A stretch of DNA of 64,000 bases, from contig KE546968.1 in NCBI GenBank assembly GCA_000442125.1, positions 275,932 to 339,931 of the forward strand, read 5' to 3'. A program made the position numbers and the translations under genes. Of this stretch, positions 33,447 through 46,274 are shown one piece after another; position 1 is the first letter of the stretch; each line of letters opens with the position of its first letter. The DNA comes from Opeltia flavorubescens (taxonomy: Eukaryota > Ascomycota > Lecanoromycetes > Teloschistales > Teloschistaceae). The notes below the pieces were generated by a model, which was given only the letters and a program-made list of their open reading frames with translations, made no database searches and was not told the DNA's origin.

Positions 33447-34709
33447 ATGGGTTATNCAGATACTTTCGAAGGCTTTATGGTAGAGTCGCAAGAAAATTGG
33501 AAAGAGTTCAAGAAGCAGGAGGTAGCAACCTTCTGCTGATTTGTTGATTTTCCCTGCTTTTGCTGACCTTTACTCGAAGTTTAAACCAAAGAAATTCCAA
33601 GAACGAGACATTGACATCGAGATTGAGTGCTGCGGCGTCTGCGGCTCAGACGTACATACCATCAATGGCGGCTGGGGAGACGCACCGATGCCGTTGTGCG
33701 TCGGCCATGAAGTCATCGGCAAAGCCGTGAAGGTTGGCGAAAAGGTGACGACAGTCAAGGTCGGAGACCGCGTCGGCGTCGGCGCACAGATCTGGTCTTG
33801 CCTCGAATGCAAACCCTGCAAGACAGACAATGAGAACTATTGCCCCGACAAAGTTGGTATGTTCCTGTTTTCGCTGAGCCAGGGACAATGATCTTGATGA
33901 CTCTGCTCTCAGACACGTATGGCGCGCCCTATCCCGAGGAGGCTGGAGGGGTCATTGCCCAAGGCGGTTATGCGAGCCATATCCGAGCTCATGAATACTT
34001 CACCTTCAAGATCCCGGAGAACATTCCATCCGAGGAGGCAGCACCGATGATGTGCGCCGGTCTCACGACTTACAGCCCGTTGCTTAGGGCTGGTGTTGGC
34101 CCGGGAAAGAAGGTCGCTATTGTGGGAGTGTGAGTTGACCTTTTCATTTCGGCCTTGATCTAAGACATACTGATAGAGTCATACAGAGGCGGCCTCGGAC
34201 ACTACGCAATCCTTTGGGCTTCAGCAATGGGTGCTGAGGTCTATGTTCTCTCCCACAGCCCTGACAAAGAGGATGACGCAAAGAAATTGGGTGCCAAAGA
34301 ATACATCAGTACCGTAGACAAGGATTGGGCCAAACCATGGGCCTTCACTTTCGACTTCATGCTTAACACCGCAGACGCGACGCATAAGTTTGATCTTCCC
34401 GCATATATGTCCACGTTAAATATCAACGGGGAGATGCATCATGTCGGTCTTCCAGACAAGCCCCTTCCTCAGATCAGTGCACAAATGTTCGCTCCTAATG
34501 GCTGCAAAATGGGTGGAAGTCATATTGGATCTCGGCCTGAGATGATCAAGATGTTGAAATTGGCGAGTGAGAAAGAATTGAAGCCAATTATACAGAAGAT
34601 TCCAATTTCGGAAGCTGGATGCAAGAAAGCTGTGACTGGGGTAGCAGAAAATACCGTGAGATATCGGTATACGCTGGTTGATTTCGACAAGGCATTCCCG
34701 AGAAAGTAA
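33447..34709 (+). CDS. zinc-dependent cinnamyl-alcohol-type dehydrogenase (Adh6/Adh7 class)
   Basis: Four exons (33447-33521, 33580-33856, 33913-34129, 34187-34709) join to 363 residues. First exon: MGY(N)DTFEGFMVESQENWKEF, with an unresolved base in codon 4 (NCA, probably Pro). Catalytic zinc ligands are in CCGVCGSDVHT and VGHEVIG; the structural zinc block is CLECKPCKTDNENYC; the cofactor loop is VGVGGLGHYAI, formed across intron 3. This is the NADP-dependent CAD/Adh6 family, which reduces aromatic and aliphatic aldehydes. Length and motif order are normal. It is not obviously part of the PKS cluster, being separated from it by the two carbohydrate-active genes. Confidence 0.9.
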
Positions 34710-34802
34710 GGTAGACACTGTGGTATATATTTTGCAGAGGCTTATAGCCACGGTAAAAACGAATAGTTCCTATTGCATAATCTCAGGAACATGGTACCGA
34801 GA

Positions 34803-36636
34803 TCAAGGTTGTCGACGAAAGAACTCCAAGTCCTTTTCGAGCGGTATAATTACATCGTCGTACACCGCCCTCCGAAAGGCATTGTCTCCGAAATCCAGTA
34901 CCTTCACTTTGCTTCCAAAGTCGCTGAATATGCATGCTTTTGTCGCACAGATATAGTTTTCACTCTCTTCACCAGCCAATTGCTCTACAAGCTTGCTTGC
35001 AAGCATGTAATCCTTGAACGGTAAAGATGACTCATTGCTCTCATAGCTTTCCAATGGTTTACCAAGGGAAAGCTCGAGAAGCAGTACGCCTAATCGAAAG
35101 ATGCTTTGATTCCTAATCGGGCTCCATTCTGACATGGAAGAGGCTTGATTTGCAGGTAACCCGTTGGGGTCAACAAATGAGCTGGATACAAAGGGGCTAT
35201 CGACAGTACCATGAGGGAAGAGGATATTTTGGGCATTGTAATCACTCTGAAGCCATGGCGTTGTACACAGTTGAAGAGAGTTGGATGCTAAGATTACCGC
35301 GAGCTGTAACCGGGTCTGTTTTGTCAAGCGAGGAGTGTTCAGAGAACTAGAGGTAGGAGCTAATGATGGCATGGCCACAGGTATAGTTTGATTGCGGTGG
35401 TATTCTTCTAATAAGTCACGTAAATTCGTTGCACCAACGTTAGTATTTGCACAACGGGAAATACTGAATACTTCGTACAAGCTGTGTTCGTCCTGTATTG
35501 TGCCTAGACAATCGTTCCTGGCTTGGTTGTCGGTGCATCGAAGAACCGCGCACAGGTCACTGACATCTCTTGCTTTCAGCTCCGACGTCGTTTGTCCTTG
35601 GATTACTCTCTTTTTGGAAATGGATATATTAGCCGCCGGCATTGCAGGCGCAATGGCGAAAGCTACACTTTTCTTCGTAGTCTTGAGTTGCTGGAGCGGT
35701 GCATAGAAAGTGCTAATAGTTTCGGAGATATGCGCTGTTTCGACTGTTGGTTGATAGTGCATATCATGTTGTGTGGATTTTTGAGTAGTTTTGATATCCG
35801 TTTCATGCCGGGTCATCTGCGAAACATGAGAAGCCGCGCTGACCAAGGGAAATGTGACACGGAAGCACGGAGCCTGGTCCCAATCTCTTCGTTCGAGTCG
35901 AAGCTCTGCGCGATGTGTAACGCTGCAAGTGCACGACAATCGGGATCGCAATGCGTTATGGAGACGAGCTGCATGGTCCCGGATCTGTTGGAACGACTTG
36001 TGACCCCGACGGTGCGATCTTGGGGTTTCAAGAAGTAAGCTATCTCTTGTCAGTTGATGTAGAAAATCAATATCCCTCGCGATCTGTGTAATGAGATCTT
36101 CATGCTCTTTACGCCGTAAACATGTCGTGAATTTCGCCCAGCATCGTTTGTGTGTCCTTCTGTCGGTCCATTGTGGTCGACCTTCGCTGTCAAGACCAAC
36201 ACGACCTGTCAAGTCTCTCAGTGTATTTGATATCTTATTTAGTATCCGCAGAAAGGCTGTATATGAACCCTGTAGACGAATTTTCAATTGGCGGGCAAGA
36301 TGCTCCTCACTCCAAATGGTGGACGTCGGATCATCCAGTAGTTGGAGCAGATCCTCATCTGACAGAGTAAGGTCGGTCAATAAGGTTTCGCAAGTAGATT
36401 TGAGACGTATCCGTTGTGTATCGAGATCATTCGCAAGCTCTTGAATCAAGGACTTNTACCGTACGAAGTCTTTGAGAGGCTTGAGGCCTTCATTGTAGTG
36501 TTCTAGGGCTGAACCACAAACGTCATGAGTTTCTGAATCTCGACACGGAACCTGTTCATCGCAATGTTGACGCACCGTTGATTGCCAAAGGGAGAGCAGC
36601 AAGAACCAGGCCAGCTGATTCAATGCCAGTGACCAT
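34803..36636 (-). CDS. DUF7580-type fungal protein, divergent partner of the NLR gene
   Basis: Two exons, 36576-36636 and 34803-36508, give 588 residues. The true start is the ATG at 36636: MVTGIESAGLVLAALPLAIN joins after a 67-nt intron to ALEHYNEGLKPLKDFVR, the typical opening of this family; longer upstream frames are not coding. One unresolved base falls in the codon after FVR. The N-terminal third is helical (ELANDLDTQRIRLKSTCETL). The middle is low complexity. The C-terminal part (TPWLQSDYNAQNILF, RLGVLLLELSLGKPLESYE, ATKACIFSDFGSK) resembles the degenerate kinase-like end of DUF7580 proteins, with no catalytic Asp/Lys set visible. Function unknown. Families of this type often sit beside NLR-like genes. 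The intergenic space to the NLR gene is 492 nt. Confidence 0.8.
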
Positions 36637-37128
36637 GTCAAAACTTTACGGAAATGCTGTTGACTGGTGTCCAGATGCCAAGGCGTCGTGTCAGCAAATC
36701 GGCTAGTCTGTATGCGGTAAGTAATCAGTCCCGTCGCTGGGCTCTGGCTGTAAGCCAAGTCTTCGAAGATGTTGAGAAACCTGCAAACCATCAGTTTCTT
36801 TGCGTGAACGCAGAGAGTGTGAGAAGTATGCGTCTTGTGCCAGTGGATATTTCTACGAGGGTAGCATGGCACGCCTAGTCGTATCTAGTCAAGGTAGCCG
36901 CTGGCAGCTGCTAGTTGGTTGTTACTCCCTTCTGATAGGCTTTAGCTACAGCCTGAGGCAAGGTTGCAACCACACTATATGCAGTCTATCCCGGCAGATC
37001 TTCAGATCGCCGACTCACGAGTGAGCATTCATGGTACCCAGCTAGATTCCCGAATACAGCCAAACATGCCATAATCGGAGTCCAATTTTCTAGTGGTCAC
37101 CAAATGGATGTCAAAATACTAGAGTGCT
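36637..37128. promoter_or_regulatory. shared upstream region of the DUF7580 and NLR genes
   Basis: The two genes start on opposite strands 492 nt apart, so this short space must hold both promoters. I see no repeated element or clear TATA box in it. Confidence 0.45.
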
Positions 37129-40100
37129 ATGGATCATTCGGTCCGTATCTGGCATGATAAATGTTATGATGCCTTCGGGGCTTTGTTAAACGCAGCATCA
37201 TCAACAGGTCGTTATGCTGACCAATTGCCTCACCATGTTCTTGTTGATCTTTTCGGCCATTTCAATGTCTGGGCTGGCAATATTGGAGCCGGCCAAGATG
37301 GACGAGCGTCCTTAGATTACCGCCTGCGAGAAGCACAGTATATCAAAGAAGCCGTTATCCGAACCTTGAAGCATCTGTCTGAAGCAATCCAAGATGGTCA
37401 GTTATTTACTAACCTATTCTTCTGCACACGCTTCTAACTCCGCTAGCAAACTCAATTGTCACAGGTACTCGAGTACCGTTTGATGAAGTACCATCGGATT
37501 CTGAGAGCTCCGCAAGCTCTAGCTCTGATGACCTTAAGCATGACAAAAGCGATGGATTGAGTCTCGACACCGAAGGTGCAGATCAAAGCCTTCCAAATAC
37601 CGAATTATCGCAAGTTCAGCATGCAATATCTTCATTCATCAGGAACCTGTTTCAGATTTCTATCATCGTGCGCAAAAAACCTGCGCCTCATGATAGGTTG
37701 ATTAAAGCAGCTAAGATTGACACTTCTTTTTACGAGTTCTTCGATATACGGCACGTTCAGGAAAAGTACCCGCTCGCTGATCAGGACTTGGTGAGAAGAT
37801 TGGGGATTGCAATCTCGAAACGTCGGAAGTACTTTAAATACCGAGAACAGCACCGCCAGAAGCTTTCAGCTTCCCAAAGTAATCTTCAGATAAAAGATCC
37901 TGTGGCCAGCAAATCTACTATACTGGATGACCAATCCAAGTCGCAGATCGCAAAATCTCAAAAAGGTCAGGCCACAGGCGAAGAAACTTTAAGCTTACGG
38001 CAATCTACCACCGTAAAGGAATCAACCACAGCTTCTACTTTTGTCCCGTTGCCGAGCCAGACTCCTCTCAATCTAGGAATAAACGAGCAGCAGTCCGATA
38101 CTGCTACACAAACAACGTATGAGTCCACAACATCACTAGCACAGGATCGCTTCAGAACTCCAGATCTATATAGAGTATCCAAGGGCGCTCGAGAATTTGA
38201 ATGTCCGTACTGCTATACCATCATTCGCCTTCGATCCGACGAGCAGAAGAAACAAGAAAGGGAATGGAAGAAGCATGTGCTAAGGGATCTACAACCGTAT
38301 ATTTGTACATTTATTGACTGTCCTAATGGTAACACTCCGTACGAACGGCGTGCAGAGTGGATACGTCATGAAGTCCGTTACCACCGGAGGGAATGGTATT
38401 GTAATGCGACAGGGCATGAGATATACAAGATCCGAACCGAGTTTGAAGCACATATGGTCAATCAGCATAAGGGTTCTTTTGCTATGGACCAGTTGAAGAG
38501 TGTGATTGACATGTTGGAAAGACCAGCCATTTCGTCGCGCTTCTCTTGCCCTCTTTGCTGTGACGACCGATACGAAGACCTCAATGTTGAACAGCTGGAA
38601 AAACATCTTGGATATCACCTGGAAGTCACTGCTTCCTTTGCGCTCCCATCTATCACTGGCGGTACTCATGCCTCTGATGATTCAGTCGCAGCCCAAGATG
38701 CGAGACACGATGACCATGACAGCAGTTGGAGTGATCTGGACATTGATAGAGACACGCCACACGTGGACATTGATCTCGACGAAGAAGAGGGGACAGTTAA
38801 TGATATCATGGCTTCAAGCCTTCATGACCTAGATGTTTTCAAGTCGCAATATGGACAACGATTGGTATCGCGACGATTCGCAGATCATTGTAGGCAATCT
38901 TGGTTGAAGACCGCTCCAGAATTGTTATTGGGCTCTGTTAAAGATGGGCCTTGGTATGAAATGAGATCTGATGAAGTATATGCGCTGATATCTGCGTGGA
39001 ATGTGTCGCTATCATCTCTCTCCAAGCCTGGGTACGAAGACGGCACTAGTGTGGCCATGATCGAGTTGCTTGATGATGTCTCTGACTTCTCGATGCTTCA
39101 AGAGAGCTCGGCAGACCGTGCTGGGATCATTGAATTGCGGCGTTATTATATGAAAATTTTCGTCGATTTCATGGTTACGGAGATCGTCTCGCAAGGAGAA
39201 CAGGTTGGAGATATGTTCGACGGCCTTCAACAACTACAGACTCAACTGTCAATTTCAATGCTTCCCGAAGCTGCGGTCGACTCTGATCAAGATTGGGGTT
39301 TCATGCATACTCAGCAATCGCCTCCCAAAGCTTTCGTTGAAGCTGAGGCACAGGAGGAACGCGACTCTGTGGAAGAATTCTGTCACTGGCTCTGGCCGAT
39401 CGATCAATACTTGTCACTTTCGGCTACTGAGATTTGTCCCGGCACTTGCAATTGGTTAGAGGAAACTAGCGAGTACAAACAATTCAAAGATGGGGCAATT
39501 AGGGTCTTGCTTTTGCAGGGATATCGTAAGTAACGTCAAACACCCAGCTATTGCCTCCATCCGGCCTAACATCCAGTAGCTGGTATCGGCAAAACGACTT
39601 TATTGTGAGCATGCTGCGCCCAAGTATATGCTACCACTGATTACCAACAGCGCTAACACCATTCGAGAACTCAAACTCGAAGCCGACTTAGACGATTCAC
39701 TAGGTCTGGCTTACTACTTCCTGGGTTGTGGATCGGACAGTCCACTTGAGATCTTTCGGACCCTCGTATGTCAGCTCGTCAACCAAGCCAGAAGTGTGCC
39801 ATCAAAGCTGCAAGCAGTCTTTCGGGACTCTCCCGACTCCTCGCATTTACTGTCGCGGACTCGTTTGGAGGAAATGCTTGAGGAAGCTATGCCACTATTC
39901 AAAAAGACCATATTTGCCATTGATGCACTGGACCAAATAGACGTATCGTTAATTCAAGTCATTTCTCGATTTGTTCGGAGAATGTCGAATTGTGGTGTTG
40001 AAGTTCAGTTAATTGCATTTAGTCGAACTAACATGGCTATCGAGGACGCATTCTGGGATCCAACTTTTGTTTCAAACGGGGAAGAAAGGAGCCGCTGGAT

Positions 40101-41928
40101 GAATACCTTCAAGAAGCTTCACATAGATCCTCAGATGACGGCCAAAGATATCAGAATCTACGCCATGTCATCAATTAGTCGCAAAAGAATGCTGTTGGCA
40201 GACAGAGTATTTCAACAGATTGTTCTGGATTCGGAAGGACTGTAAGGCTTCCTCGGTCTTCGTTGTCTACAGCTCAGTACTGACGTGGTCTTAAGTTTCA
40301 TTGTCGCAGCTTCTCGAATCCACATGATTGAGTCGTGCGAATCTGAACGCGAAATGATGGAGGCATTTTCGAAAGGCCCTCACCCTGCCGATGCTGCATG
40401 GCGCGAAACACTCCTGCGCATTATGGCGAAAGCAGATAACGAGGATATCAAGCGCATCCACTCGATATTGGAGATGCTCTGTGTATGCGAGAGGAACATG
40501 AACGCCGAGGAGATCCATGGCAATCTACGTCATGGCTCAATTGCTGCTCAGGATAAGTACGATGTCTGGCGACACAATGTCTCTGCCCTTTGCGAACTGG
40601 CCGTACGAACAAGCGGGGACAGGGATGATAGATTTGGACTCATCCATGGATCAATCAAGAGATTTCTCCAATCTGGATCTCTCCACCCGGCAATACTTGA
40701 GCGCGTGGCCGTAGATCCAATTCAAGCACAGCGCGTCATAACTCAGCGATGTCTTGCGGAGCTTTTAAAGTTTCGAAACGCTGATTTGTATAGAAGCAAG
40801 TATGGCTGGACTGCCTACGCAGGCGCCTACTGGCACAGTCATGCAAAGAAGCTACTCATCACTGGACACAGTAGCCATGACGTTACAATCTGGAGGGACT
40901 GTACACAGCTACTCCGCGCCGATACAGCATCATTTGCCCATTGGATCTACATGACTCGTCAGAGAGGTCATTATGACCAAGACGAGCGCGGAGACTTTGG
41001 AAAGAAGGATACATACCCCTCACCACTGTATTACGCTGCTTTACTTGGTCTTCTTCCTTCAGCCCAAATGTTGATCGAAAATGGAGAGGATGTCAACGTC
41101 AAAGGCGGCAAATATCAATTTCCAATCCTTGCGGCAGTGGAAAGCGGAGAAAGTGATATAGTGCGTCTGCTACTGAAAAGAGGAGCTGATGGTAACTCTC
41201 GGAATGAAGACGGTGAGCCAGCCTTAATCAGAGCTATCCAGCGCGAGGACAAAGAAATAGTCCATGTTTTAGTAGCAGCTGGTGTTGACTTGAACATTCG
41301 CAATGAATATGGTGAGACTGCAGCTCACCTGGCGGCAATACATGAATCAGATGACTGTTTACAAATCCTTCAGGAAGGTGGAGCCAACTTGGATCTTTCC
41401 AATTCTGTTGGCCGAACCCCACTTCATTTCGCCGTTGATCACGAAAGGCTCCATAACACAATGGTTTTGCTCAATGCCGGTGCAGACCTCGAGGCAATAG
41501 ATCAAGAAGGTTTCACGCCCTTGCTCAATGCTGCTTGGGGGGGCTTCAAAGATATGTTGGAGGTGCTGCTACAGCTCGGGGCTTCTGTGAATGCAACAGC
41601 GAAGAATGGTGAAACTCCCCTTCACTTTGCAGCTCGAGAAGATACTGCCGTAATGGTCAGACTTCTTCTGAGCCACGGTGCTGACCCTTCTATGCGTGAT
41701 GGGGACGGGGACCTTCCGGAAGATCAAGCACCAGAACCTGAAATCAAGCGATTGCTACAGGAATCGAGAATATCAGTGGAACAAACAGCAGAAGAGGTCA
41801 AACCAGGGGAACTCACACCACGACGACAGATGAGTAGAATGCTGGACGAATTCGAAAAGGCCGATAAGGAAATACAAAAGTCGGGGAAAGCGCCTAAAGC
41901 TACAGACGAAGACGCAGCGATACTTTAG
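37129..41928 (+). CDS. NLR-like protein: fungal N-terminal domain, C2H2-type fingers, NACHT-type NTPase, ankyrin repeats
   Basis: Five exons (37129-37396, 37465-39525, 39577-39604, 39651-40241, 40296-41928) join to 1526 residues. The N-terminus (CYDAFGALLNAA, FGHFNVWAGNIGAGQDGRAS, LDYRLREAQYIKEA) is the domain common in fungal C2H2 proteins. Around residues 335-490 are Cys/His clusters (FECPYCYTII, CTFIDCPNGN, FSCPLCCDDRYEDL). The NTPase P-loop LAGIGKTTL is encoded by the 28-nt third exon; Walker B-like ETIFAIDALDQID-type sequence (KKTIFAIDALDQID) follows. Residues about 1210-1465 form seven or eight ankyrin repeats (e.g. GRTPLHFAVDHERLHNTMVL). The pattern matches STAND/NLR proteins used by fungi in non-self recognition. 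No frameshift is seen. The cell-death effector could be the divergent DUF7580 neighbour, but this is inference. Confidence 0.85.
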
Positions 41929-43730
41929 ATTGAGAATCTCTCTCTTTACCCCTTTCAGTCGATCTGTAGCATCGTGACGCAAGAGTCTGACTAGCTCCCC
42001 GAAACTGGTGGAAAGCATCAGGTCAATCATAGGAAGAACTTCTATCCGTTACAAGACTGGCAAACATTTCATCGATCATCATACGAATCCTATCGATCTA
42101 TCATACTAGAGTTTATAGCTTGTACGATGCATGTAAGATGATGTCGAAGACGCACTTCATATATCGATATGCAAACGAAAGACTCGTCAACGTTATTGAG
42201 TCCGTCCTACAAAATCTTGCTACGCTCAAATCAAAAGGCGGGTGGCTTGCAACAGTTCTTTCGGTGACCTTATTCTGGAATTTTGGAGACTCAAATCAAC
42301 CAATCCCAAGCATCGTTCTTACTTTTCTTTTCATCTCGACAAGATTCAAAAACAAGAAACACCATGAACTATCTCAACCCTCTTTTCCACCAACATAAAA
42401 AGTGCTTACATTCCGAATATATCTATCAGCCTTCTCCACTCTCTTCAACCTCTCCTACTTTGAGACAGAAACGTAATTCTCATCCTACTCAATCCCAGAC
42501 ATGAATCTATGTAGCTCTCTCCTCTACAGGCCCCCCACATATCCTTGCAAAATCTATAATCTTATTTCGATTCTCCAGTTCCTTATTTCCCACGTCGTCT
42601 TTCCAAATCCCGAGAAACCCTTTCACCAACTCCAATCACCCTAGCAAGGAACCGATCCCATGACCACTCCCTCACCTCGCTTCTCCACAGTCTTTATCAA
42701 TTCCCATGGCCAGCAACACCCTCCACGCCCTCAATATCCACATCCAGCGTTCCTCTCCCACACCCCCCTTCCCAAACCCAAATCTCTCCATCAATCTCCC
42801 TCATCCCCTTACTTACAAGACCTCTCTCAAGAAAACCCTGCATGTAAAATCCCAAAGCCCTAATAAATATCTTCTATACCTAAGGCAGGAACCAGGTTTC
42901 ATATCCATGTACAGCGCGACAGTAATCAAAATCACCAATCATCAAACCAAAGCACAGAACCAAAGCAAAGAACAGAAAAAACATAATATCAATCCAACAA
43001 AAAAACCTACCACACCTAACATATCCACACTCCACCCATTTCTCAAAACCGAGGTATCGACATCCCCAAACCGTAGTATCGATATCAGACCAAGCCATGT
43101 CAATGCCATGGCAATGAACATAATTCAAGGAATATAGCCCTAAAAGGATTAGTAGATGGCTGAATCTCGGCCATCAACCACCCTTTTCCTCCCATTTCGC
43201 TATCTCCTATGCAGTGTCAAAAGGGAGGGGGTGTTACTTAAAGAGTACTCTGTAATCTTCGCCTTAATCAAATTTTATAGATTTATTGAGGCAGCTTGTA
43301 TAGCTCACGTGAAGTCTCAGGATTGGAGTCTATACTCTACAATGTAATCTTACCATTTCATAATTCATGCTACCGACCGGCCGACTCTTTCCATCTTCAT
43401 CATAACCGTAGAATCATGTCTTTGACCCACCTAAACAGCCATATCAATCCACTGACCCACAAAAAGTACTGAAAACTCCAGCCATCACCCTCCAACCTCT
43501 CCCAGACTTGCGATAAGCCCCACTATAATCGATTGTGAGGCAGAATGTACAGTGAACGAAAGTCTAAAATTCATTCTATGCTCTACAGCCTACCATTTCG
43601 TAATTCATGTCACCGTCTCTTTCCATTTCTATCATAATCATAAACTCATCTCTCTAACCCATCGCTCATAAAGCATGCACAACCATCATGATTTCCCCTC
43701 CCCCTAGCCTGTATGCATCATCAAAACCCC
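41929..43730. other. intergenic, low-complexity C/A-rich, with a duplicated segment
   Basis: Short frames here are Pro/His-rich products of C/A-rich sequence and not supported as genes. Near its right end is an imperfect direct duplication described separately. Confidence 0.5.
43331..43661 (+). repeat. imperfect direct duplication, copies about 43331-43429 and 43578-43661
   Basis: Both copies share in the same order CTCTACA, TACCATTTC(A/G)TAATTCATG, TACCG or CACCG, CTCTTTCCAT, CATAA and a CTNACCCA end. The first copy has an extra ACCGGCCG. They may be old duplicated 3' flank of the gene at 43731. Confidence 0.6.
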
Positions 43731-46274
43731 TTACCTCCCACCCTCCAACCCCCTCAAAACCTCCCCCGCCAACCCCCTCACAACCTCACTCCCCCCCTCC
43801 TGCTTAATCCTCTCAAAAACACCCACCCCATCCCTCCCCCTAACCTTCTCCCTAACCTCCCTCCCCACACCCCCCTCCACCCCAATCGCACCCCCCACAC
43901 AAACACACCCCCTATGCACCACCCCCAAATCCCCATCCTCACAAAGCCCCATCAAAATCTCCACCCCCCTCTCCCTCTTCAAAACACTCTTGACCGGGTG
44001 CTCAAAGCCCATAAGCGCCGCCAACGCACCCCCAGCCGCCCTCCTCGTAGCCAAGTCCTCCACATCCGCCAGCGCGAGGATGATATGCATTCTTCTGTCC
44101 GCAGCCGGGGTGTCGGTGGCGAAGAGTTCGATACCAGAGGGTGAAGACATGAAATTGCATACCAGCTCCGTGGCAGCGCGTTGGATCATGTTGTTATTGC
44201 TGAGGAGGAGATCTTCGATTGTGGGGAAGCCTTGACGGATGATGAGGTCTGTTGTATCACTTGAGGGCGTAGAGGCAAGATTCGTTAATGCGAGAAGTGC
44301 TTCGAAGCTAGCGAGGAGGTTGCGGGGTCCTTCTGAGATATCGGAGTTGGAGTCTGTGAGGAGGGAAAGGATGGGTCTGATGGTAGACGTTAGGGGTGGG
44401 GAGCCAGAGGCGGGGAAGACAAGGGTGGGATCATTTGAGATGAGGATACGGGCGAGAGCGTGGGGGGCGGTGTAGCGGGCTTGTTTGTCGATGTCTGATG
44501 TTCCTGCGATGGCGGTGTATCGGAGCAAGAGAAACCTAGCTCCTCCTTGCTGGGCGATTGTTCCTCGGAGGGATTGAGTCCGCGTAAGGCAGAGCATGAT
44601 GTTGATGACTACGGCGGTTGATGCTGGTGATAGACAACTGGCAGTCGCTACGAAAGCGGACACTGCGCCAGCATCAACAATGGCTTTGCAACGTCTTGTC
44701 ACGGCAGCGTCTTGCTCAAGAGGATCGGGCTCAGCTGCGGATTTCGAAGCATTGGCGTATGCTTTGAGCTGATTCATGCGTTTTTGCTCCTCTGATAGCA
44801 CGGGCAGGTATCGACTCAGGTGATCGATTACTGTCAGGACTCCGAAGACCAAAGTTGGCCCAGAGCTACTGGCTTTCAGGAGATCCATCAATCTCGCCAA
44901 GAATAAACGGTCGTTAACAAGGGCTTCTTTTACCTTTGGTTGGATAGATGAATACGCAAGACCCTCGATCGAACTCTGTTTCTGGGCTTCGTTCGGATCA
45001 GCAAGCAGCTTCTTAAACATAGGCACCAAATCATCGACAGTAATCTTTTGCAACTGATCTTTGCCGCCAGCGCTTTTCACAGGCGCTGGCTGCTGGAGAA
45101 GTTTTGCCAAAATCACAGCTGCGAGCGCAGGCCTATCATCTTTGGCAGTGCTCATGACGTTGCGTAACCATTCCACGACATACTTTGCAATGGCATCTCG
45201 ACAAGCATTGTCGATACACGCAGCGCTGAGCATATTCAAAGCCGCATGTTCCACCTTGTCGGATCTATTTCTCTTCTCTAGTAAGGGGATCAAGGATGGA
45301 ACAAAGCCTTCCGTTAGGAAAAGGGCAGCCGCTTGATCAGGGACAATCGGGAAGACTGCAGCAGCAACGGAGAAAGCCAGCACAAGGTCTTCACTGTGGC
45401 CTTTCGCAATGCGGCTAGGAATAAACTTGGACAAAAAGCTTTGACCTTTAGCCCCAGACAGCTCCAGGTATTTCGCTGTAGCTAGAGTAGCTTGACTTCT
45501 GACCTCTGAAGGTTGTCGGTAATCCAGCGAACAAAGAATAGCGTCAAAGGTCTCTTCATCGATGATAGGGTGTAACTTCCCAGCATCCGCTGCGAGAAGT
45601 CTTGCAATGCCCTTTAAAGCCCTTCCGTCGAAATCGTGGCCTACCTCCAGGAGCTTTGCGAGAAAGAGCTGGAAGACATCCTCTTCACATTTCTCCCGAT
45701 CCGACTGTTTGGACCATGCAGACGGGGTCAAGGCGATATCAGCAATGCTATTCGCTGATCGATCCCCAATGCCGTATATTTCCATAAATGTAGCCGTAGA
45801 GCCATCCAGCAGCCGCTTGGCGAAGGCTCTTTTTGCGGCCAGGGATTCCCGGAGGAGCCCAGCAACAATCTCATCTTGTATGTCCTGAGGCTCAATGTGG
45901 GTATCCTTGATGACCAATTCCAAACATTCCTGTGCAATGTTTCCGGGAACTTCCCCTGATCGATCGAGATAATTTAAAGCCTCCTTGCCCGCCTGCTCAT
46001 CGTGGTCAAGGACAAATCTTCCGCATAGTTTCTGGAGGATGTGGACTGAATCTTCAGATTGGATCTTTAGGAACGCAGCTTTGACTTTGGGATGGTCCGG
46101 AGCAAGGGATGCGGCTTCTCGAAGAGCTCGAGAGCCATCCTGCCGACCCAGTCAGCGACTGCGGCATGCCGTGGGTTCGATAGGATGGTGGACCTCAGCT
46201 CGACCTGATGCAACGAGTTCAACCGCTCGGGCTGCAAGGCTGATTGCTCGACTCTCATGCTCTTTTGTGGACAT
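43731..46274 (-). CDS. she4: UNC-45/Cro1/She4 family myosin chaperone
   Basis: Two exons, 46194-46274 and 43731-46139, join to 829 residues. The 81-nt first exon (MSTKEHESRAISLAARAVEL) runs in frame into DGSRALREAASLAPDHPKVK across a 54-nt intron with an atypical GTCCAC donor. The N-terminal 110 residues look TPR-like and end in YLDRSGEVPGNIAQECLELV. The remainder is armadillo-type helical repeats including the UCS region (EEQKRMNQLKAYANASK, DAAVTRRCKAIVDAGAV, VINIMLCLTRTQSLRGTIAQ, AGGALAALMGFEHPVK), which binds myosin heads. Expected role: folding and assembly of myosins in actin-based transport and cytokinesis. The coding strand is C-rich from about 44.5 to 44.0 kb, then turns strongly G-rich in the last 250 nt. 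It is divergent from Tfb4 with 288 nt between starts. Confidence 0.9.

Noticed and set aside
35523-36038. 171-codon plus-strand frame
   Set aside because: Antisense of the DUF7580 gene with no domain.
43713-44144. Pro/His-rich plus-strand frame of 143 codons
   Set aside because: Antisense of the G-rich 3' end of the UNC-45 gene.
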